From the NCBI RefSeq assembly GCF_047345415.1, contig NZ_JBLFEP010000006.1, forward strand, positions 409,828 to 473,827: a DNA stretch of 64,000 nucleotides, given 5' to 3'. Shown one piece after another: positions 54,101-62,452 of the stretch. The position numbers and the translations under genes were made by a program. This DNA is from Maribacter_C sp947494565. Its GTDB lineage: Bacteria; Bacteroidota; Bacteroidia; Flavobacteriales; Flavobacteriaceae. Within the stretch, counting starts at the first letter, position 1. Each line of letters begins with the position of its first letter. Under the pieces are notes generated by a model, which worked only from the letters and a program-made list of their open reading frames with translations, did no database searches and was not told the origin of the DNA.

Positions 54101-54556
54101 GAGGATGTGAACTACCGCGATATCGATGACGACGGTGATGGTATCGACACGCCCGACGAGGATGCCAATGGAGACGGTGACCCGACCAACGATGATACTG
54201 ATACGGATGGTACGCCTGATTATTTGGATCCTACTGATGACACACCGGTTTTTGATATTGAAGTGAACCAAATGGTTACCCCGAATAATGATGGTAAAAA
54301 CGACTTTCTTTTCATTAGAGGTGTCGAGAATGCCAAAAACAATACGTTGAAAATATTCAACAGATGGGGTATCGCTGTATATGAAGGTGCTGATTATAAC
54401 AACCAGAACAATGTTTTTGATGGCCGGTCCGTAGGTAGGTCCACAGTGAGTTCCGAAGACTATCTACCCTCAGGTGTTTATTTTTATATCTTTGAATATC
54501 AAAAAGATAACGAAGGTGATTTCACTGACAGTGGATATATCTACGTTAGCAAGTAA
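51155..54556 (+). CDS. Surface protein with TSP3 calcium repeats and T9SS type B sorting domain
   Basis: A 1133-residue exported protein with a signal peptide (about residues 1-32). It consists mainly of thrombospondin type 3 repeats rich in D/N (DTDGDGVPDMTDLDDDNDGIL), which bind calcium. A distinct beta-rich insert occurs at about residues 165-375. Residues 401 onward hold three copies of a 229-residue unit; the last is cut short. The C-terminus (about 1030-1133: NQMVTPNNDGKNDFLFIRG, FNRWGIAVYEG, DYLPSGVYFYIFEY) is the gliding motility-associated (CHU_C) sorting domain. Exported by T9SS and probably held on the surface. Followed 19 bp later by a PorP/SprF gene, the usual partner of type B substrates. 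Confidence 0.93.
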   Translation: MKKFTFLTFTGRGIYGITLLLITLFTTTASFDTIPDLSPLDIIFMDTDRDGVPDDMDIDDDGDGILDEVEGTTIDSDGDGIMNHLDLDSDNDGVLDNVEAQSVLSFIAPSNEDSNGNGLDDNYEATNGLTPVDSEGDGVPDYVDLDSDGDGILDSSESSVLSTDFDCETVPNLDFSDAPLLEAGQDFNEGAVYRFLSVADGLDALVTITSIVNGEIATLDQNSTDAEFFKPEITFTATDAIRNPYVDLRISLVNSGTSNPAVLSELIANFIDVDGNNQYQEFNRFDTPASFTFDDPKDIEVENTGGGLLINGGMTEYDGISNANPQVNVAVEFVNISTFIFRFGINASGTANFTTNVPRQSGIQFSCLDNFVNPQTITFNTDIDSDGDGFPNRVDLDSDNDGIPDNVEAQTTDGYVAPLLADEDQDGLDNAYEGSGNAGLTPVNTDDTDEVDYLDDDSDNDSVPDNNEGNDFNFDGIPDQTPTGTDADGDGLDDGYEGSDINDGFDANDEIDDPEDDLPDTDGTEDVNYRDIDDDGDGMDTPDEDADGDGDPTNDDTDGDGTPDYLDPDDGPDTDGDGVPDMTDLDDDNDGILDTEEDPNLDGDDNPLTDPLDTDGDGIPNHLDIDSDDDGIPDNVEAQTTDGYIAPNDDDEATYAENNGLNSAYPDGITPNNHDGEDTPDYIDLDSDNDSVPDNNEGNDFNFDGLPDQQYLGTDADGDGLDDGYEGSDINDGFDVNDEIDDPANDLPDTDGTEDVNYRDIDDDGDDIDTPDEDSNGDGDPTNDDTDGDGTPDYLDPDDGPDTDGDGVPDMTDLDDDNDGILDMDEDPNLDGDDNPLTDPLDTDGDGIPNHLDIDSDDDGIPDNVEAQTTDGYIAPNDDDEATYAENNGLNSAYPDGITPNNHDGEDTPDYIDLDSDNDSVPDNNEGNDFNFDGLPDQQYLGTDADGDGLDDGYEGSDINDGFDVNDEIDDPANDLPDTDGTEDVNYRDIDDDGDGIDTPDEDANGDGDPTNDDTDTDGTPDYLDPTDDTPVFDIEVNQMVTPNNDGKNDFLFIRGVENAKNNTLKIFNRWGIAVYEGADYNNQNNVFDGRSVGRSTVSSEDYLPSGVYFYIFEYQKDNEGDFTDSGYIYVSK
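52355..54240 (+). repeat. Three 687-bp tandem units within the TSP3 gene
   Basis: Units start at 52355, 53042 and 53729, exactly 687 bp (229 codons) apart; the third is cut at about 512 bp. Units 2 and 3 are nearly identical in DNA; unit 1 is more diverged, especially in its first 130 bp. Confidence 0.9.
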
Positions 54557-54575
54557 TATATTGAACCTCCAAATA

Positions 54576-55526
54576 ATGACAAAGAAGAACTTACTAGTGC
54601 CTATCGCCATTTTTCTGGCACTCATCAGTACGGTCAACGCGCAACAAGACGCGCAATACACCCAGTACATGTTCAATACGATGAGTGTAAATCCGGCTTA
54701 TGCTGGTTCAAGAGGTCAATTTAGCGCCGCTGCATTATATCGCTCACAATGGGTAGGACTTGATGGCGCACCGGAAACCTTTACGTTAAATCTTCATTCG
54801 CCGATTCGAAATAGTAGATTGGGCTATGGCGTTTCCGTGATACAAGATAATATCGGTGATGGTGTAGTCAGTGAAACCTATTTCGATGCGATTGTATCAT
54901 ATACCATTGATGTATCTTTGGAAGGTAAATTGTCTTTTGGTCTAAAGGCAGGAGGAAATCTCTTAAATTTAGACTTTAATGGTCTCCGAAATTTTGATCT
55001 TGAGCCAGTGAGTATTGACAATATCGAGAATAGGTTTTCGCCAAATATCGGTCTAGGTCTGTATTATCATACCAATAAGTTCTATGCTGGTCTTTCGGCA
55101 CCTAATATTTTAGAGACAGAACATTTTGATAATGCGAGAACAGATGCCAATTCAGCACAATTCTTGTCAAAGGAAAGAATCAATTTTTACTTTATAACGG
55201 GTTATGTCTTTGATTTGAACGGCAATCTGAAATTCAAACCTGCCCTATTGACTAAAGTAGTTGGTGGGGCTCCACTTCAATTGGATATGTCTGCCAGTTT
55301 TCTCTTTAACGACAAATTTTCTTTTGGAGCCGCCTATCGGTGGGATGCGGCCTTAAGCGGTCTTGTCGGTTTTCAAATTACGGATCAGTTGATGCTCGGA
55401 CTGGCCTATGACCGTGAGACGACGGCTTTAGGAGGTTCACAGTTCAATGATGGTTCGTTCGAGGTATTCCTGAGGTTTGAGCTCGTTAAGTCTTTTCAAA
55501 AACTGGTTTCACCTCGTTTCTTTTAA
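54576..55526 (+). CDS. PorP/SprF family outer-membrane protein
   Basis: A 316-residue protein with a signal peptide (MTKKNLLVPIAIFLALISTVNA). The family N-terminus QQDAQYTQYMFNTMSVNPAYAGSR is clear, followed by a beta-barrel rich in aromatic residues and ending in F. Started at 54576; a longer frame from 54474 would overlap the previous gene. SprF-type proteins bring T9SS type B substrates to the secretion channel, so the upstream TSP3 protein is the probable client. Confidence 0.93.
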   Translation: MTKKNLLVPIAIFLALISTVNAQQDAQYTQYMFNTMSVNPAYAGSRGQFSAAALYRSQWVGLDGAPETFTLNLHSPIRNSRLGYGVSVIQDNIGDGVVSETYFDAIVSYTIDVSLEGKLSFGLKAGGNLLNLDFNGLRNFDLEPVSIDNIENRFSPNIGLGLYYHTNKFYAGLSAPNILETEHFDNARTDANSAQFLSKERINFYFITGYVFDLNGNLKFKPALLTKVVGGAPLQLDMSASFLFNDKFSFGAAYRWDAALSGLVGFQITDQLMLGLAYDRETTALGGSQFNDGSFEVFLRFELVKSFQKLVSPRFF

Positions 55527-55539
55527 AACCCGGACACCG

Positions 55540-57492
55540 ATGACACAGAAATCGATTTTATTTATAGTATTTATGTTTTGCTTAGTGAGTGTCGATTGTG
55601 CGGCTCAACAGGCGAAAGAAGATAGATTGGTGACGAAGGCGAATGAGAGTTATGACAATTTTTCGTTCAGTCCGGCAATAGATATATATAAACGTATATT
55701 GGACAAGGGCTATGTATCTGCCGATTTGTTGAAAAAACTCGGAAATTCATACTACTTCAATGCTGACTATGATGCCGCCGCCGATACCTATAAAAGACTG
55801 GTCGACGAATATGAATCGAGTGTCACCCCCGAGTACTTTTTTAGATATTCCCAGACCTTGAAAACGCTGGGTGATTATGAAAATTCGAACGTTTTCATGT
55901 CAAAGTTCATAGAGGCGACCACCGATGACAAACGGGCAAAGGCATTTAAAAGCGAGAAAGACTACTTAGATGAAATTGAAGGTAACTCAGGAAGATACGA
56001 TCTCGAAACTTTCGATTATAATTCATCATATTCCGATTTTGCCCCTTCCTTCTATAAAGAAGGAGTGATTTTTTCTTCGGATCGTGATACGGGAAACTTG
56101 GCGCGATACAGGCATACATGGAATTCGAAGGATTTTTTAGATTTATATAAGGTGAATACCGACAGTGCTTCGATGGATTATGTGACCAAATTAGGAGACA
56201 AATTGAATACAAGACTTCATGAATCCACCTCTATAACCACCAAGGATGGAAGTACTATATATTTCACGAGAAACAACTTTAAGGAAGGTAAATATGTAAA
56301 GGATGGTGAGGGTGTTATTCGACTTAAGATATTTAAGGCAACCCTAGAAGATGGGGTATGGTCTAATATTACAGAGCTTCCGTTTAATAGCGACACGTAC
56401 TCAGTGGCGCATCCTGCCTTGAGTCCAGATGAAAAAACAATGTATTTCGCTTCCGATATGCCCGGAACATTGGGAGAATCCGACATTTTCAAAGTGAGTA
56501 TCAATGAAGACGGAACATACGGAACACCCGAGAATTTGGGAGGGGCCATTAATACAGAGGCGCGCGAGACCTTTCCGTTTATGACATCAGAAGAAGTACT
56601 TTACATGTCTTCCGATGGGCATCCCGGACTTGGCGGTCTCGATATTTTTGCCACTAAGATTTCAAATAAAAAATATGACCGACCCATCTTTAATGTAGGA
56701 AGACCTGTCAATAGTAAGATGGATGACTTTACGTTCATCTTCAACGAAGATACCAGAAAGGGATACTTTGCCTCCAACAGAACCGAAGGCATGGGAGCAG
56801 ATGATATTTATGGCTTTGTAGAGCATACCCCGCTGCAACTGGAATGTGTACAGGAAATTACAGGTACGGTTCGCGATAAAATTTCGAATAAGGTATTGGT
56901 AGGCGCTACAATAAAGGTTATTGATGAGAACAATGAAGAGATTTTGTCCACAATTACCGATTCCGAAGGAAAGTACTCCCTGTCCTTGGATTGTAACCAA
57001 GGTAACTTTGTAAGGGCCCTGACACAAGGTTATGTGCCTGCGGAAGAATATTTGCAGAAATCCGATGCCAAGCCAAAGATTGTTGATTTTTATTTGGAAC
57101 GGGATACCATAACAGCCGGCTTCGGCGATGATTTGGCCAAACTATTACAGTTGAGTACCATCTATTTCGATTTTGACAAATACAATATTCGAAGCGATTC
57201 TGAGGTAGAGGTTGAGAAGGTAATAGCTGCCATGGAAAAATACCCTAGCCTAAAAATAAAAGTGAACGCCCATACTGACAGTAGAGGAAAAGACAGTTAC
57301 AATTTGTGGTTATCACAAAAAAGAGCGGAATCTACCGTCAATTATATGATTGCCAATGGCATCGCGGCCGAACGTTTGCAAGGAGAGGGTTTTGGAGAGA
57401 CAAAGCTCGTAAATCAATGTGCGAATGGAATTAAATGTTCCAAAGAAGACCATGAATTGAATAGAAGGTCTGAGTTCATAATAATGGAATAG
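55540..57492 (+). CDS. OmpA-family protein with TPR and PD40 repeats
   Basis: A 650-residue exported protein (signal peptide about 1-24). In order: TPR-like helices (about 25-150), PD40/WD40-like beta-propeller repeats (about 170-430, FSSDRDTGNLARY, ALSPDEKTMYFASDMPG), a CarboxypepD_reg-like domain (about 445-535), and an OmpA peptidoglycan-binding domain (about 550-650, STIYFDFDKYNIRSDSEVE, NAHTDSRG, RRSEFII). This architecture is common next to PorP/SprF and resembles SprE/PorE-type periplasmic partners. Start chosen at 55540, 13 bp after the upstream stop; all three genes are probably one operon. Confidence 0.9.
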   Translation: MTQKSILFIVFMFCLVSVDCAAQQAKEDRLVTKANESYDNFSFSPAIDIYKRILDKGYVSADLLKKLGNSYYFNADYDAAADTYKRLVDEYESSVTPEYFFRYSQTLKTLGDYENSNVFMSKFIEATTDDKRAKAFKSEKDYLDEIEGNSGRYDLETFDYNSSYSDFAPSFYKEGVIFSSDRDTGNLARYRHTWNSKDFLDLYKVNTDSASMDYVTKLGDKLNTRLHESTSITTKDGSTIYFTRNNFKEGKYVKDGEGVIRLKIFKATLEDGVWSNITELPFNSDTYSVAHPALSPDEKTMYFASDMPGTLGESDIFKVSINEDGTYGTPENLGGAINTEARETFPFMTSEEVLYMSSDGHPGLGGLDIFATKISNKKYDRPIFNVGRPVNSKMDDFTFIFNEDTRKGYFASNRTEGMGADDIYGFVEHTPLQLECVQEITGTVRDKISNKVLVGATIKVIDENNEEILSTITDSEGKYSLSLDCNQGNFVRALTQGYVPAEEYLQKSDAKPKIVDFYLERDTITAGFGDDLAKLLQLSTIYFDFDKYNIRSDSEVEVEKVIAAMEKYPSLKIKVNAHTDSRGKDSYNLWLSQKRAESTVNYMIANGIAAERLQGEGFGETKLVNQCANGIKCSKEDHELNRRSEFIIME

Positions 57493-57652
57493 TGTTTGTT
57501 AAGTGGTTGATTTATAGTTTTTTATAGCTAAAACTGCTTTTTTACACCTATTTTTTCTTGTAAGAATCGGAACTAAACATCGTTAATCAATCTTTTCATA
57601 AACCTTTTTAAGTAGTTTACAACATTATTTAAAAATGGATAAATAACACTAC

Positions 57653-57660
57653 TATATTTG
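57653..57660 (+). promoter_or_regulatory. -7 element (TATATTTG) for the Calx-beta protein gene
   Basis: Exact TAnnTTTG, 72 bp before the ATG. No TTG at the right distance upstream. The leader contains CTTTCGGGT (57671-57679) and ACCTGAAAG (57697-57705), an imperfect inverted repeat. Confidence 0.5.
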
Positions 57661-57732
57661 TAGATACTGGCTTTCGGGTAGCGTACCAATCTCGAGACCT
57701 GAAAGCTTATTACTAATCTACAATCTACACTG

Positions 57733-60700
57733 ATGCCCCAAACTAAAGTAGTAGCCTTTCTTTTATTGTTGTTTTTTGGATTTAATGCGCTTAATGCCCA
57801 ATGTGGTTTCGGTTGGAATAACTCAGGGGTAAATGTGACCCCAACTGCCGGTTCTCAATTTACTCCGAATATTCAAGCAGGAGACTATTTTTTGATGAAT
57901 GTAGTCAATGGGGGTACATACACATTGAGCACTTGTGGATTAGGTACCTGGGATACACAACTATCGATTTATAATAATACTACTTCGGCATTTGTAGCTT
58001 ATAATGATGACGCCTGCGCCAATTTTAGGTCCCAGACGTCTTTTACGGCCACTTTTACAGGTCAAGTAAGGGTAATCGTCAACCAATATAATTGTAATGC
58101 AAGCGGTAATACGACCCAAGTAGAGTATTATGGGACTATTCCTGGTCCGGTATTAACGGTTGCCGATGTTACAGTCGATGAAGATGCCGGAATTATGAGT
58201 TTTACCGTAAATCATACGGGTGCTGCCGTTTCAGGGCCATATACGGTCACATATAATACCGTTGATGGTTCGGCAACAGGTGGCGATGACTATACCGCAA
58301 TAACCGGAGGCGTATTGAGTTTTGACGGTACGCTGGGAGATTCCGATATCGTTACCGTTACGATTATTGATGATACCGACTTTGATGGAACCGAAAATTT
58401 CTCCATACAGTTTGTGTCCACAACGGATGCTACAGTGGACATTACTGACACAGCCATGGGAACGATCAATGATAATGAAGTCATTCCCTTAAATGCCCCA
58501 TTAACACTATTCAATGAATTTAATGGATATTATGATTATGCCTTGACCGGAGGGAGTTTACGTACAAGCGATACTAATGTTTGTACGATTACAACAACCT
58601 CTTCCAATACGTTGACATCCACAGTTCCGGTAACCGCCACTGTTGAACGCGCTTACTTATTTTGGACACATTCTGGTGCCACGCCTGATACCAATGTGAC
58701 TTTTGAAGGACAAAGCGTTACCGCATTTTCAGTAAATCAATCGAATTTTGGAGGCTCGATTTTTAGTATGATGGGCGATGTTACTACCTTGGTTTCAGGT
58801 ATTGCCAATTTGTCGACCAATACCTTTGATTTTACAGGATTGATAATAGATAATGGAAACCCATATTGTTCAAGTACTGTAGTTGTTGGCGGATGGTCCT
58901 TAATGGTTTTCTACACCGATGATTCCTTACCGGCTGTTAGTATCAATTTATACCAAGGTTTTGATGGGCAACAAAACAATACAACAAGCTATACCCTTGA
59001 TGGTTTCTTTGCCATCGGGGCTAGTGGTGCAAAAACGACCGTACTTTCGTGGGAAGGTGATATAGGCCTGGCGAACAACGAGCTGCTGTCGGTAACCACA
59101 TCCTCGGGAACCACAACCTTATCTGGCGATGGAAACAACAATGGTACCACCGTAAATAATCCCTTTAACTCTACATTATATGACAATACCGGCGGATCGA
59201 CTGTAAACACAACGACCTTTGGTTTAGATTTGGATACCTATGACATTTCATCCTTGATTTCCCCCGGTGAATCAACGGCTACCACGAATGTAGGAGTAGG
59301 TCAAGACTTTGTGATGCTTAATGCAGTACTACTTAAGGTACCAAGTAATTTAATTGTAGGAAATGTATTTGAAGATATCAACTACGGTGGGGGGGCAGGT
59401 CGAGATAGGATCGCATCAGGGGATGTGGGTATTGAAGACACTCGTGTCGAGTTGTATGATGCTGCCAATGCACTTCAAGAATTTATTCTAACGGATGCAA
59501 CTGGGGAATACTCCTTTGGAGGTATGGCCAATGGAAACTATAGTATTCGTGTAGTCAATAATACAATAAATTCTACAAGGGGAGGAGGTGCTTCATGTTC
59601 GGCCTGTATACCAGTACAAACTTTTAGAAGCAATTATGCCAATGGTATTGGTCTTACCGACATTGCGAATGAGGTTGGTGGAGCTGACCCCTCAGCTGAA
59701 GATGCTAATGCCGGAACCTTGACCAATGCTCAAACGGTATCATCGGTGAACATAATTAGTGAAGGGGTGGTTGGTCTAGATTTTGGATTCAATTTCAATA
59801 CTATCGTAAACACAAACGAAGACGGACAAGGTTCATTGGAACAATTTATTGTCAATTCAAATGCCTTGGACGAAACAGGATTAAACATTGTAGCCAATTC
59901 ACTATTTGATCCAGCGGCCGGCGATGATACGTCCATATTTATGATTCCAAATACCGGTGACCCACAGGGAAGAACGGCCGACGCTAATTTCTCTAGCGGG
60001 TATTTTGATATTAGCATTTCAAACGGAAGTCCTCTTAGTGCTATTACAGCGGCAAATACGGTGATTGACGGGCGCACACAGACAGCTTATTCCGGAGACA
60101 CCAATTCAGGAACTATTGGTTCTGGCGGCACCACAGTGGGTACTTCCTCCACCGCGCTTCAAAATTTTGAACTTCCTGAGATACAGGTACACAGAAATGG
60201 CGGTGATGTCTTTCAAATTCAAGGGGATAATGATGTGATTCGAAACTTGGCAGTTTATGCAAACAATAGAACTGCGGTTCTATTCGATGATGGTAATGGT
60301 AGTACCGTTTCCAATTGCTTGTTGGGAACAAATGCGATTGGAAGCAATGCAGGAGACATACGTTACGGAGTTGAAATTGAAGGAACCAGTGTTACCAATC
60401 TCTTCGTGACCTCAAACTACATCGCGACGACGTTGAGCGCTGGTATTTTTGTCAACGGGGGGGCAGGTACAAAGACTATAGAGGGTAATCATATATTTGC
60501 CATAGGGGATAACCCCTGCGACTTGGGTATTGACATTCAGAACGGGTCAAGCGGTGCACTAATTCAAAACAACCTGATAGAAGATTCTCAAGGTATAGGA
60601 ATAAAATCAACAGGCAGCAGCGGTGGCATAATTATTCGTGAAAACACGATTACAAGTTCGGGGCAAAATACAAGCAATTGCTCAGGTGACCCGGACGACT

Positions 60701-61362
60701 ACGGACTTTCTTTAATTGGAAACGATAATCAAATAGTAAATAATGTAATCTACGCCAATGGTGGTGACGGATTGGTATTGGTAGGTTCTGGTACATCAGG
60801 AAATCTGATCTCTAGAAACTCCTTTTACAACAATGGCACCAATGGTGCTGCCTTAGGTATTGACTTAAATGAAGACGGAATCACATTGAATGATTCAGGA
60901 GACGGTGACAGCGGTCCTAATGGACTACTTAATTTTCCCATTATAGAATCTGCCTTTAAATCGGGAACCAACATTATAGTCTCAGGTTGGTCACGACCGG
61001 GTGCGACCATCGAATTCTTCCTTACCGACATCAATCAAGGTAGCGCAATTGCTGGCGACAATCAGTTGGGTATGTCCACCGATTATGGTGAAGGACAGGT
61101 GTTCTTAGGGTCTGCCGTAGAAGGAAGCGGGTCGGATTCGAATACGGCTACCGCGGTCTATACCGACGATGACGGCAATACCGACAATACCAATAAGTTC
61201 ACGTTTACGATAGCAGTTGGTCCAAGTGCGCTATTGGGTGATGATCTTACAGCTACAGCAACTATTTCGAACTCAACTTCTGAATTTTCCCCATTTAGTA
61301 AGCTAAAAGCATACACCATCATTACAAATCGCAGAATAACGTATAGGGTCAAAAAGGACTAA
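57733..61362 (+). CDS. Large surface protein with Calx-beta, SdrD-like and beta-helix regions
   Basis: A 1209-residue exported protein (signal peptide about 1-22, ending NALNAQ). Calx-beta domain at about residues 137-250 (TVDEDAGIMSFTVNHTG, DDTDFDGTENFSIQF), a beta-rich middle region at about 255-540, an SdrD B-like domain at about 542-612 (VGNVFEDINYGGG, then SGDVGIEDTRVELYD), a segment at about 695-790 (NTNEDGQGSLEQFIVNS), and a right-handed parallel beta-helix at about 790-1060 with Asn/Gly-rich turns. It ends KAYTIITNRRITYRVKKD with no T9SS A or B sorting signal that I can recognise. Probably surface or secreted; the anchor is unclear. Confidence 0.85.
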   Translation: MPQTKVVAFLLLLFFGFNALNAQCGFGWNNSGVNVTPTAGSQFTPNIQAGDYFLMNVVNGGTYTLSTCGLGTWDTQLSIYNNTTSAFVAYNDDACANFRSQTSFTATFTGQVRVIVNQYNCNASGNTTQVEYYGTIPGPVLTVADVTVDEDAGIMSFTVNHTGAAVSGPYTVTYNTVDGSATGGDDYTAITGGVLSFDGTLGDSDIVTVTIIDDTDFDGTENFSIQFVSTTDATVDITDTAMGTINDNEVIPLNAPLTLFNEFNGYYDYALTGGSLRTSDTNVCTITTTSSNTLTSTVPVTATVERAYLFWTHSGATPDTNVTFEGQSVTAFSVNQSNFGGSIFSMMGDVTTLVSGIANLSTNTFDFTGLIIDNGNPYCSSTVVVGGWSLMVFYTDDSLPAVSINLYQGFDGQQNNTTSYTLDGFFAIGASGAKTTVLSWEGDIGLANNELLSVTTSSGTTTLSGDGNNNGTTVNNPFNSTLYDNTGGSTVNTTTFGLDLDTYDISSLISPGESTATTNVGVGQDFVMLNAVLLKVPSNLIVGNVFEDINYGGGAGRDRIASGDVGIEDTRVELYDAANALQEFILTDATGEYSFGGMANGNYSIRVVNNTINSTRGGGASCSACIPVQTFRSNYANGIGLTDIANEVGGADPSAEDANAGTLTNAQTVSSVNIISEGVVGLDFGFNFNTIVNTNEDGQGSLEQFIVNSNALDETGLNIVANSLFDPAAGDDTSIFMIPNTGDPQGRTADANFSSGYFDISISNGSPLSAITAANTVIDGRTQTAYSGDTNSGTIGSGGTTVGTSSTALQNFELPEIQVHRNGGDVFQIQGDNDVIRNLAVYANNRTAVLFDDGNGSTVSNCLLGTNAIGSNAGDIRYGVEIEGTSVTNLFVTSNYIATTLSAGIFVNGGAGTKTIEGNHIFAIGDNPCDLGIDIQNGSSGALIQNNLIEDSQGIGIKSTGSSGGIIIRENTITSSGQNTSNCSGDPDDYGLSLIGNDNQIVNNVIYANGGDGLVLVGSGTSGNLISRNSFYNNGTNGAALGIDLNEDGITLNDSGDGDSGPNGLLNFPIIESAFKSGTNIIVSGWSRPGATIEFFLTDINQGSAIAGDNQLGMSTDYGEGQVFLGSAVEGSGSDSNTATAVYTDDDGNTDNTNKFTFTIAVGPSALLGDDLTATATISNSTSEFSPFSKLKAYTIITNRRITYRVKKD

Positions 61363-61570
61363 AAAGCCTATCAAAAGTGTCTTGAAGAGATCTCTCATCG
61401 GTAAAATCATTTCTTTCATCGGAATCAAACAGCTACATCATATACGTATTCTCGGCTTTGACCTTGCTTTCAAATACATTCACAACAAATTTTAGTAAGG
61501 GGGTATAGAATTACCTTATTTAGCGTTCTAGAAAATAACACGTCCCAAATGTTACGAAATAAACGAATTG

Positions 61571-62089
61571 ATGAAACTAATTTCAAAAGTGGTTTTTCCA
61601 CTTATTTCAACATTTGCAATGGGCTATGCGACCAATACCTCGGCGGTAATATGGGAGCAGTATACTTCAGGTTATAGGGCTACTTTCAGTAGTGCTTCAA
61701 ATGTTCAAATCGGTAATGATAAACACAAACCCCTCTCTAGTTCTATAGACGAAGGGTGTGCGTCCTGTAATAATTCTATCGAAAGCAGAGCTGTCTTAGC
61801 ATTGCATTTTTCCGATAGTTCAATAATTAGAAGAGGTGTTGGTATTGGAAAACTTGGCAATAGCACAACAAGTGCATTTACTTGTGAATTGGTTCAAAAA
61901 GACCATAAGACGACTGGGAAAAACAGGCTAGTTAGTCACTATGGTTCGGCTTCGTCAAAGGGTACATCTTTACAAGAATACATCCACCCAAACAATACAC
62001 TATTACTTAAACCTCATAATATTTTTCATACAATGAAGGACTCACAAAGTACTGATATACAAAGATTAATCGACCAATGGAACATTTGA
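61571..62089 (+). CDS. Hypothetical exported protein
   Basis: A 172-residue frame starting MKLISKVVFPLISTFAMGY, a signal-like N-terminus, then a hydrophilic sequence with CASC near residue 62. No family recognised. The ATG at 61571 is chosen over TTG at 61568. The spacer 61363-61570 shows no promoter of the usual type. It could be an orphan gene of the accessory region. Confidence 0.5.
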   Translation: MKLISKVVFPLISTFAMGYATNTSAVIWEQYTSGYRATFSSASNVQIGNDKHKPLSSSIDEGCASCNNSIESRAVLALHFSDSSIIRRGVGIGKLGNSTTSAFTCELVQKDHKTTGKNRLVSHYGSASSKGTSLQEYIHPNNTLLLKPHNIFHTMKDSQSTDIQRLIDQWNI

Positions 62090-62226
62090 AAACCTCAACT
62101 TTTAAGAGCTATACATTGCATTTGAACGGTTACACAACAATTATTTTCACATGGGATGTATCGGGTTAATTTTGTAAAATGTAATTAAACCATTGAAATG
62201 AAAAGTGGTTTAATGCAACCCAAAGC

Positions 62227-62343
62227 ATGAATAACTTAACCGAAATCTACCAACGCTTTCTTAGGAAAGTGACCATGGAAAAAGATGTTGAACATTTGTT
62301 TCCATTATTTCCGAAACTCTCTTTAGAGTCCGATTTCCGATAA
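62227..62343 (+). CDS. Possible small protein of 38 residues
   Basis: ATG at 62227 to TAA at 62341-62343, with a helical, mixed-charge sequence starting MNNLTEIYQRFLRKVTMEKD. It is the only coding-like stretch found in the 62090-62452 gap. It may be a small gene, a remnant or chance. Confidence 0.25.
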   Translation: MNNLTEIYQRFLRKVTMEKDVEHLFPLFPKLSLESDFR

Positions 62344-62452
62344 GTCTTTCAGCACAACTATTGAATTGAATTTTAGCGCAGGATTTAATGCGTACGAAAA
62401 TATTGAAATACGAAATATTTTGAATAAGACTATAGAAAGTAAAGCAACGGCC

